From Xiphias gladius (lineage: Eukaryota > Chordata > Actinopteri > Istiophoriformes > Xiphiidae), in the NCBI RefSeq assembly GCF_016859285.1, contig NC_053422.1, positions 8,867,501 through 8,931,500 of the forward strand: DNA of 64,000 bases, in the 5' to 3' direction. The position numbers and the translations under genes were made by a program. This document shows, in pieces, positions 22,716-32,900 of the stretch. The notes under the pieces were generated by a model. It saw nothing but the letters and a program-made list of their open reading frames with translations, was not told where the DNA came from and did no database searches. How positions within the stretch are numbered: the stretch's first letter is position 1; each line of letters starts with the position of its first letter.

Positions 22716-23937
22716 ACTCAAAACAAACTGGTGAGACCCATTCTGTGGCGGGATCATTGGAGCCACGAGTCTCAATTCCAATTGCTCGCAAGGTTCACAA
22801 CTTAGGACAGAACTTGTTAAATTCTACTTGCATTGGTCCACGCAATTCTAAATGGGTGAGCCCCAGGCTAGCTAAAAACTTTTCAAATTAGGCCTGTACT
22901 GTCTAGACCCATCATGGGCCCTCGGAGGCTGTGACAGACGGATAGATGCTGCATCACAGTCTACTGTATATGATTATTATTACAAATGTAAGTGTTTGGA
23001 ATATATCAGAATAAGACAACCTATGTTGTTCAAACCTTTTTGAACAACAGTTGGTGGCTGTGATTGTTCGTCCTGTTCAATCTGGCCACAAAGAGACCCC
23101 CTTCCGAAAGCAGATCCAGTGCAAGTGATGGGAAACAATATTCACAGATTTTTTAGTCTGTCAACGTTTTGAGTTACACAAATCCAGTAGGTATGCTCCA
23201 AAATTAGACTTTTTAGTTGGGTTTTCCCTGTTTGTGTTTCCATGGACCGTGTTTTCCTACTGGGCCGTAGTGGAGAAATAGCAGCGCAAAGCAGAATCTT
23301 ATAAGATAAGTTAATAAGAACAACTCAGAAAACTGAAGCCTCATATTAGCTTTAGCTGGACTTTGAAATGTATTTTTGTGTTATTATAACGTGATTGGAA
23401 CAAATACAGTGACCTGTAATGCCTGAGAAGACCATTTTTATACTGCTTAGGATCTGTTTGCTTGTACAATGCTAACTTTGTTGTTGTTGTTGTTTTGTTT
23501 TAGTGGGGGTTTTTTTAGTGTTGTTTTTTTCCTCTGTCAGATCAGATATTCTTTTAACAAATATGAGTGGGTTTGTATGAGGATGTTCCCTCATTATCCC
23601 TCCTGTACCCAGACCATTTACACAAGAATATTAAAAATGAACAAAGCCATTTATTTTTTTCCTCACAAACAGCATCCTCAAATTTAATATTTCTAAGATA
23701 AAGCAATCACAGCAAATGCAAGCTCGTAATATGATGCAAGGATCAACTTATGGTAAAATATGGAGCATAAAGAGCACGTCTGTGTGCTATGATTTTGGCT
23801 TTAATCATGAAACAACTCACTCTCAATAATATTAGAAAGAGATCCGCAACATTTTATTCACTATTCTCACTGTCTGAAGTCAGTTCTACAAACCAACCCG
23901 CAGTTTTTCATAGACGCACATTCATAGTCAGCATATG
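22716..23937. other. Intergenic
   Basis: No gene or recognised repeat was found between the V fragment and the NITR-F tail exon. Short poly-T and GTT runs occur near 23480-23530. Confidence 0.45.
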
Positions 23938-24976
23938 ACTTGAGAGTACACACTTTCTTCAGTCTTCAGCGCTTTCTTTTTCCTTCCTCGTGGAACTTTC
24001 CCTCCAGAGAAATGTAACGCAGCATGGTTCAGAATTTGTCCATCTTCAGTCTGTGCAGCAAATAAAAGACTCTTTATATAAGATATCAGTAGTCAGCCCC
24101 AGCGTCGGAGGAGCTGACGTCCTTTGAGAAGCGATAAACACAGCTCTTTGGAAAGTCTGATCTTTTCTCACATTCATCTCCAGCAGTGTAGATGATGTCT
24201 GGATGAGATATATCTTCTCTACACACCCTATACACTCTGTGATCTCCTGAACACATTTTATTCTCTGAGTCAGAGAGGACTGAACACTGGAGAGTGACCG
24301 AGTCTCCTGGACGGACTGGATCAGATACTGTCGGCCACCTAACAACAGTATAGTTCGATGCCTTCTGAGTGTTTCCTGAGTAACACAAAACCACTTTAAA
24401 AGTCTGCGGCTCTCCACACACATTCTGAAATCTTAAAAGACTTTGAGAAGCGTAACATAGTTTAATAGATTTGACGTAACACGATGCAGAAATAATTACA
24501 AACAAGTGTTCCAGAAGTTAAATTCGACCCTCAGTGAAACCTCATTCCCTCATTTTCTTGAATCATCCTCAAAATGGTCAGAACGTTGACATTAATATTA
24601 TCTTTTACTTCCAATCATGAGGCAGAAACCTCTGGTCCATATACAGGGTTAATACCTTTCCCGCAGTGTCACAATTAATTTCATTGTATCCCCAGCACTC
24701 TGCTTGCACCAGTGGAGTTACATGTTGCTCCTGTCTTCTTCGAGACAAAACACGCGAGAATGTCATAGGTTCTCCAAGTTAAACTGTGATCACTGGAATC
24801 TGAATTTAACGAAGACACGTAACACGTGAAAAAATAAATGAGAATTAGTATATAATGTAAAAAAGAACACAGCTGGACGGCATGCAGATACTTCGACGAG
24901 AAGACATTTTTTGATTATTAAATAGCACTTACATACTCGATGAAGGAGAAACAGTGCAACCCATAACGGGGACCAT
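23938..24976 (-). pseudogene. NITR-F: broken inverted paralogue of NITR-E
   Basis: Minus-strand relic. The signal exon starts at 24976 and has one extra base relative to NITR-E, which breaks the frame. The V exon, about 24790-24570, keeps CAGTGATCACAG and GCAAGCAGAGTGCTGGGGAT but carries stops and deletions. The I exon, from 24375 to about 24093, reads GDSVTLQCSVLSDSENK and SCVYRFSKDVSSS but ends at AGADY, losing the YYCAVATCG end and the J-like motif. The membrane and spacer exons are missing. The tail exon 24050-23938 has LNHAAL (ITIM tyrosine replaced by His) and an intact SVYSQV. Upstream similarity to NITR-E extends to about 25120, but the CCAAT box is absent. It lies head to head with NITR-E. 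Confidence 0.85.
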
Positions 24977-25119
24977 CGTGACACTGCCTTTATCAGCAGA
25001 CTTCTTGGTAATTTTGCGAGTGACGGAGATGAGATGAGCGTGATAGGTGAGACATATACCATCAAAGTGCACTTTCCTGCAGATTACCTTTCTGCTTGTG
25101 CCACCAGCAGTTCAAAGTT

Positions 25120-25440
25120 TTCACTTACTCAGTGAAACATCTCAACATCTGTTGAACAGATAGGCAGAAAATTTAATACAGACATTCCCAGATTCCCAGA
25201 TAAGGAATCTCAATCATTTTGGTTGCTCTGCGTTTTTGGTATTGAGGTAAATATCTCAACAACTGCTGAATGGATGGCCATGAAATTTGTGACAGAAGTT
25301 CAAGTCCCCCCAGGGTAAACTGTAATCACAAGCCTGAGTTTTCATCTAGCGCCATCGTCGAGTCATAATGTTATTTTGTCCAATTTACTTTGGTTTAGGA
25401 CCAAGTACTGGCAAATTCCCAGTAGCCTCGCTAATTCTTA
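25120..25440 (+). repeat. Dispersed repeat copy between NITR-F and NITR-E
   Basis: Same family as at 8865: a block ending GATGGCCATGAAATTTGTGA, CCCCCCAGGGTAAACTGTAA, CATCTAGCGCCATCGTC. It lies near the centre of the NITR-F / NITR-E inverted pair. Confidence 0.65.
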
Positions 25441-26220
25441 TTTTGCAGTCTCTCTACATTGCCGTATATAAAAAGGGAATCAAAAAAAATACAAAGTATA
25501 TTAAAAAGGAGAAATAAAATCGCAGTGTCTGGAAAGACATAGGTTAAGACTGTTCAAAACAGTTGTGTACAAAAATAAAATAAAGACATATACTGACTGT
25601 TCAAGTTAATATGTGCAAAAAGACTGAACTTTGCAAGCTTGACATACTTAACGTATGTTCTTAGCAGCATAACAGAACAATGTAACAGTGATACAACAGT
25701 CGGTATTTTTTTGTGCAACACAATATACTTGAGGTATTGGAATGCAGGAAAGGGGCTCATGTCATGAACTGTGCTCTGTTAGTGAGGGCGTTGTGTGGGA
25801 GGGGTGGAAAATACACACAATACACACATCATGCTAAAGAAATGGCAGATATACCCCTGCAGTTTAAGGCAACCTCCTCATGATAAACTCAAAAATATTT
25901 GATTTCTTGAGATGACGAGGACGAACCGAAACATACGTTATCTCCGGTCTCTGTGAGGCTAAACCATCTCATCTGGGGGAGGGAGCATTGGTTCGGTCTG
26001 GCTTTGAGGGAGACAACGTCACGGGCCCTGGCCCTTGAGAGGTCCAGCCTGTGAATCTTTCGTCTGAGATACAGGGTGTGATGCATGTAAGACGTTTAGT
26101 GCAGTACATACCGCTATGGTAATTCCTGCTCAAAGTTCAAGCACAAAGAAAAAAAGAAAGAAAGGCGAGGGTGTTCAAAAGAAAAGTCAAAAGTAAAACA
26201 TGAACAATTTGTATATTGGC
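25441..26220. other. Intergenic, upstream of NITR-E
   Basis: No gene was seen. A TCAAAAATATTTGATTTC stretch near 25888 and short A-rich runs were the only simple features noted. Confidence 0.45.
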
Positions 26221-26264
26221 TACCAATGATGAAAGAGAGGTAATATGCTCTCAGGATGAGACCT

Positions 26265-26409
26265 GTGTGACAGGAAGTGCACTTTTGAATGTGCTCTGTG
26301 ATAACCAATTCGATGCATTGAAGGTCTGACTTCACAATCATCACCTTCACAATCACCTCCTTCACTCATTAAAATACCAAAAAGTTTCCTAGGAAGAGAC
26401 ACTGTCAAG
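26265..26409 (+). promoter_or_regulatory. NITR-E promoter: ETS-like site and CCAAT box
   Basis: CAGGAAGT at 26271-26278 is an ETS/PU.1-type core. CCAAT at 26305-26309 lies 105 bp before the ATG. The spacing agrees with the other four NITR genes. A TCACAATCA / TCACAATCAC direct repeat follows at about 26333-26356. Confidence 0.5.
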
Positions 26410-28201
26410 ATGATCACGTTGTGGGTTACACTGCTTTTTCTTCACCATGGATGTAAGTTTGAAAATTATTTAAACATTTTTCTCAGTTGAGAATTTACAC
26501 GACACCTGCATCATTTTGCATCATAGCTTTTGCACATCCTAGACTAATTTTTTATTTGACGTATTGTACGCTTTATTTTGATTCAGCTTCGCTGGTTCCA
26601 GTGATCACAGTTCAGCTTGGTGAACCTGCAAATTTCAGATGTGTTTCCCATAGGAGAGAGATCAGCAATAAATGCCTACACTGGTACAAGCAGAGTGCTG
26701 GGGATACTCTGAAATTAGTGGTGACACTGTGGCAAATGACAGAAAAATATGGACCAGGGTTTTCTGAATCCAGATTGCAAGTAAATTATGATGAGAATTT
26801 TAGCAACCTGACCATTTTGAGGACGATTCAAGAAGATGAGGGAATGTATCACTGTGCAATCCGAGACTGGATTGATATTAAATGGAGTGTGACGTATTTG
26901 TTAGTAAAAGGTAATTGTAACTTTTTTTTTCTTTTGATTTGTTATGTTTTAATTCCCTGAATGTGTCTGCGGGGCTTAAAATTTTAACGCGGTTTTGTAT
27001 TACTCAGGAAACACTCAGAGGGCATCAAACTATACTGTCGTTCAGTGGCCGACAGTATCTGATCCAGTCCGTCCAGGAGACTCGGTCACTCTCCAGTGTT
27101 CAGTCCTCTCCGACTCAGAGAACAAAACGTGTTCAGGAAATAAAAGTCTGTACTGGTTCAGAGCCGGATCAGATGGGTCTCATCCAGACATCATCTACAG
27201 CGATGGAAATATACGTGACGAGTGTGAGAGGAGACCTGATGCACGTTATCCTCCAAAGAGCTGTGTTTATCGCTTCTCTAAGAACGTCAACTCATCTGAT
27301 GCTGGGACTTACTACTGTGCCGTGGCCACATGTGGGAAGATCTTATTTGGGGATGGAACGAAGCTGCAAATTGGTAGGATTTTGTGTTCAATTATTACTC
27401 AATCAGTATTACTCAAAATATGATGATATCATTGCAGTTGATGTATTTCATTTTCTTTAAGAAGCACTGACGAGTTTTTTTTCTGTTTTCAAGTGCCAAC
27501 AACACATACAGTATTCATTGCATTGGCAATATTGATAGTCTGCTTCGTCATTTCTGTTATTGGAAATGTTGTCCTCATCTGCAACCGAAGAGTACATGGA
27601 CAATATAAGGGTAAGTGTTGTGAGAAGCTAAAATAGTCATCCTGTTACATTTAATTAATATTCATCACTGTCGTTTTGCATATTATCAATGAGGTCCTCT
27701 ATGATAGCAGCAACAAACATTTCCAGGACAAACGTTTAGGTCTCCATAGTCCTCATTGTAACTTTGTGGACCTAATTAAACCCACCCTCCAACTTGTTTT
27801 AACAGCATAATTGAAGAAAATTTCCGTATTTAGGATTTTTATTTGACGACATTAAACTTTTACTGCTTTTGTATATTATACATTTCTAATTATGATTTCC
27901 TTCAACTTTAGGAATGGAAAGTACTATTTCAAAGGCACAGAATGACAACTCAAGCCAAAAAGAACATGATATCGTAAGTGACAATACAAAATGAAGTTTA
28001 TTATTCCATTCACATACTTTGCACAGACACCATATATTTATATCACTATATACATTTATAACTATTTCATTTGCTGCTTAGACTGAAGCTGAGGACAAAC
28101 TGAACTATGCTGCTTTGAACTTCTCTGCAAGAAAAGCAACAAGAGGAAGAAAGCAGAAAGAGTTTGCTGAGGACAGTGTGTACGCTCAGGTTAAAAGCTA
28201 A
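26410..28201 (+). CDS. nitr: NITR-E: inhibitory receptor with two ITIMs
   Basis: Exons 26410-26452 (signal), 26587-26910 (V), 27008-27373 (I), 27494-27610 (membrane), 27912-27973 (spacer), 28082-28201 (tail); 343 residues, fully open. The V domain (about residues 15-122) has FRCVS, LHWYKQSAGD and EDEGMYHC. The I domain (123-244) has SVTLQCSVLSDSENKTC, LYWFRAGSDG, AGTYYCAVATCGKI and the J-like FGDGTKLQI. The membrane helix is VFIALAILIVCFVISVIGNVVLI, without a charged residue. The tail has LNYAAL (Tyr313) and SVYAQV (Tyr338), both ITIMs, so SHP-mediated inhibition is expected. Its V exon differs clearly from those of NITR-C and NITR-D (WYKQ rather than WIRL), so the cluster holds more than one V type. 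The broken twin NITR-F lies inverted 1.4 kb upstream. Confidence 0.92.
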
Positions 28202-28846
28202 TACATTTTATAACGTTGAGTATTTTATCTTTTGAATGTTGATCTCAACCTTGAATCATGTTATAAAGTGTGTTTGCATTTGTTTGTGACCGTAGTATTT
28301 TTTATCTTACCTGAATATTTAATTTTGTTTTATTATCGACAATATTTGGGTTATCAAAGCCTATGAGATATTTTTGTTGCGTTTCTGACACACAATTACA
28401 TTTCTCGTTTGTAACTGTTTTAACACCGAAATTACTGTTACACATTGTCTTAGTCTGAAATTGTTGCAATTAAAAATCGATAAACTAAATGGTTCACATG
28501 CTTTCAATGTGTAAATTAATCTATAGATGAACCCATTTCCATAATATACAGAAATTCTAACCGTAACTGTAGAGTGAAAGAGAGTTTTATCATGATCCTG
28601 ATGTCTCTTCAAAAGGATAAAGCTTGACAAAACAGATAAAAAATGTGTTCCCTTTAAAAACCATACCACATCTTCAAATGAAGATTAAATGAATAAATTA
28701 ATAATATTTCTGCATTTCAATTTTAGACATGTTGATGCCCTTTTATGGACCTGCGGACCTCCTCCCTGCTTAATAGGCCTAAGAGGGAGTACACCGTCAG
28801 CTGTGCAACGCCCCTCGAGAGAAAAAAAACACAGCTGCATTGTCCG
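28202..28846. other. Intergenic, downstream of NITR-E
   Basis: Probable 3' UTR and flank; no exon was recognised. Confidence 0.45.
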
Positions 28847-29211
28847 TTAAACCTGCATTTAAATTATTCTCTCTTCTTTAAATATATTATGTATCATAAT
28901 TCAAAACTTAGGGACCTACAGAAAATTATGACCCAACTCTGCTGGCTTTATACAGCAGTTTCATTTGTTATTATTTGGGTTTCTTGCTTTTGGTTTACAG
29001 CCTGCACATTTTTTTTACTGCTCTTAAACAGTAGCCACTGTACAGTTTATATCGTCCATATTGTGTTTTAGCAAATAACCAGCAGCAGTTTTTTCGGAAA
29101 TAAACTAGTAATCCCTCCAAACAGCAGAGAGAAGAGGTTGGATGTGTGAAAAGGCAAGCGTGCTAAAATCTGCCCCCAGTTGGCCAAAACAATCAACTAT
29201 TGCAGCTTTAA
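28847..29211 (+). repeat. MITE-like element with TTAAAGCTGCA-type inverted ends
   Basis: Starts TTAAACCTGCATTTAAAT and ends CAACTATTGCAGCTTTAA, which are inverted relative to each other. The interior holds CTGCCCCCAGTTGGCC near the 3' end, as in the longer copy at 61056-61880. It is non-coding and fits a non-autonomous DNA transposon; the family name is not known to me. Confidence 0.6.
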
Positions 29212-29304
29212 GGCAAGTTCATGGTGACTTGTCTCAATACAGAAATTTTTTCCATTGGTGAACAGAATGAAAAGGTGGCAGAGAAGAGTGTGAAATGTGT
29301 TTGT

Positions 29305-29406
<102 letters not shown>

Positions 29407-29944
29407 TTTGTTTATGTTGAATAATTTATATCCTTTGTGGTTTAATAATGGCTTTACAAGCCTTACAACTATTTGTGCTGTGCTCCGTCATGTTTTTTTT
29501 TCTTTTGTTTTGCTTAGAACAGACATCCAAGATCCAAGATCAGTTCTGGTTCTTGGCCCCTCAAGCATCAACCAATTACTGGATTATACATAAAAATGTC
29601 TAATATCATAATATAAAGAATATAGAACAGGGATTTACTCTTTAATGGCAGTAAAGGTTACTTACATTATCCATATTTCATTCAGATTTTGAGTTATTAA
29701 TCAAGATCAAGCAATAATGAGAAGAAGATCACAAATAATAATAAATATATCACTTTTGGTTCAAATTGGCACCGTCACATCAAAACGTAAGTGCTCTCTC
29801 AATCCTAAACTAATCTGTGTAATAATGCTATTAACAATAACATTACAGCAAAAAACTGTCCACATCTCCTTTCAATCACCTGAACAGGAGTCATTTATGT
29901 GACAATGTACACATCAGTTATTTCTTCTTCATGGGGACAGCACT

Positions 29945-32900
29945 TCACTGACAGTCTCTCATGCCCGAGTATATGTAGTCCTGTGTTAACTCCCTGTTAT
30001 TCTTCCATCGTTTAGCTTTTCTCGAGGCGAAATCCAGCGCAACATAGTTCAGTTCCACCGCTTCACCTTCCTGCAAATGATAATTGGGATTGGAGGTTAG
30101 AGGTTAGACGTTAGAGCCGTAAGACCACAAACAAATAACTGATTGTTTTAAAAGCTACGGTATCCAGTGTGGTATACAGGATCAAAAGACTTCTGGGTTT
30201 GAGTAGTAGCGCTAGGGTTTTACTGAAGTGAGGCTAAAAAAAAACACACAGAACATGACCGCCATGAGCTCAGCCACCTGTGAGCAGGTCCGTCAAACGG
30301 TCCATCCAAACGCAGCTTAAGGTTTGCTTCCACTGTTACAGCTGCAGCATTTCAGCTTACAATGACGAAGAACAATGAGGAAGCTGTCTGTACAGCTAAA
30401 TTGCAACAACAAATACGTTTTAAAGGAAACATAACATTGGCCGTATTACGTTTCATTGTACCATAACAAGGAAATGTTGTTGATTAAAGTATCTGGCATG
30501 TCGCAAAAATGTTGATATGAGTAAAATGTTCATTGACAACCTATTGCATTTATTTTCCAGCGAAAAAATATCTGATCTTGAAGTATAACATCCACTTGTA
30601 GTGACTAGATGTTTAGGCTCTCACAGCACTTGGTTAAAGAATGTGGTCTGCTTTATCACGGAAAAAAGTGGAGTGACTTCTGACACAACATTTTTATTTA
30701 TATTTAACCAAAACCACGATATTTCCATAACCTTAACCAAAGTGCTTTTGTTGCCTAAACCATAACCTCAGGTCCGACTTTCAAGCCTGCACTTTGTACG
30801 CCCACCATCCACCTTCAAGTCCACACATGCATTAGATATTTCGATTTTATTTACCACACAACTGGGTTGATCCTCAGCTGGTCTGTCATTTTCAGCACGA
30901 TTGGAAGCAGTTACTTCTCCTGTTCATAAAAGCAAGAAATTAATAATGCTGGTCACAACCCAAGATTTTAATCTTTCCTTGGCTTTCACTCAGTTACTCA
31001 GTGTGACAAGATGAGTAGTACAAAATTAACCAGATGCTGATTTAAATAGATGCGGATTAAATGTGAACATATTAATGTAATCTCAAGAAATTAGACCTTA
31101 ATGATTAAACTTCAAAATCATATTGAAACTACTACAAAAACTGGTGTTAAAAAGCTAAATTGGCACCTGGCTTGGGTAATGTATCAAATAAGCCATGTAC
31201 ACGCAATTAACCTACCTTTGCAATGTTCACAAACAGGCCTCTGCTTTCTGGAGAGAATTAGAGCGGCAATCACGATGACACAGCAGGGCAGCAGTGTCAC
31301 AAGCACAATGACAGATGGGCACAGTTTTTGTCCTGGAATGAGAAAAAAAACCTGAAGAGACACTTGGTACCAATTAAAGGTTTCATACAGGTAGTGCTCA
31401 ACATCAGCTCTACCTATTTTGTCTTTTCGGTACCACGATTTTTTTCCTGAAGAGGAAAAACTGAAGGCACAACCATATTTTTGGGTTGCAGCCAATTGTT
31501 CCTCAGCACGTAACGTATTGTCCAACTAACAAACGTCACTTTTTAGTCACGCTAGTGGCGTGGCTCTATAGATGGCAATGTCGGCATGTCAGTTTGTTGG
31601 TACGCGACTTTAGTCCAGACCGAAATATCTTAACAACTTTTGGATGGATCAACATGAAATTTTGTACAAACATTCATGGTCCCTTGTCATTTCAAACCTG
31701 TCCCCTAGAAATTATGTTTACATACAACTAATGTGCAACAGCAAATATATTTTTAACGAAACATAATGCTGACCAGATTTCATTTTCTATTAACATACTG
31801 ACGAAAAGTTGTTAATTTAGGTGTTTGGCAAGTGCACTGTTGTCTCCTTTGTGTTAGTAGTCTTGTGGCCATACACGCGCTATATAAAAGATGTCAGGGA
31901 CACAATGGTTTGGTGCAATACCTGTAAACTGGAATGGTTTGGGGAGTACCGGGCCACTAGTTCACTCTATCTCCAGCCTAGTTACACATTTCACTCAAGT
32001 TACAGCATATTAAAGGCTCTTCCTCACAAATCAATCAAGGCTTTACATTTATCTACTCAATTGCCAATCACTGTAGATTATAGTAAACACTTTGATCTTG
32101 CATTCTCATATGCTTGCCTTGCTTGCCTCCATGAGAGATAAAGTAAAGTTAGATGTTCTTTCTAGATTTATTGTTACAGAAAAGTTGATGATCAAGCAAA
32201 TGGGAAACATCGGTGTAACCATTATAAATTAGTGGTATTCGTTTTTTGTATTTTCTGAGAGAGAAAAGACAGATTGAAATGTGTTACTTCAGACCGGCTC
32301 AGTTTATGTAACATGTAGGCAGTGTCTTGCTTCTTTCATAGTTCTTGAGATGAGAAGATGAGATGTCTGCTCTGAAGCTGTAAGGCCCGCCAACGGACAT
32401 GCGTACGTCAAGCTTTGATCATGAAAGCCCAATATTGGCTGCCTGTTGTGCTTTTAGGTGTGTGGAGGAAGGAAGGAGTGTCACAGGTCTATGTATTCAT
32501 TTCTTACTCTCTATTTCAAAAGGAATCCTCAACATATTAATTTTATTTACTGTCCTCTGGAGAAAAAAAAAAAAGAAAAATACTTTTTTTTAGATTTCAC
32601 CAAAAATCATGAATCTTCCCTAAGCTTAACCAAAGTGCTTTTGTTGCCTAATTAATTTTATTTACTGTCCTCTGGAGGAATGTGATTGAGTTCTACAAGG
32701 ACAAAGTTCTATTTAGACAACATGTGATGCGGCAATCGAGTTTTCCCCAAAAATCTTTAGTATTACAGGAAGGTTACTTGTGAAAGAGTTCCCAACACAG
32801 TAGTAGTTTCACTAACTATTGTTAGGTGGATACTCACAAATTTCACCAAATTCACATGAGATGAGATGATGAAGAGAAGAGAGATTGCTTACAAGATGAA

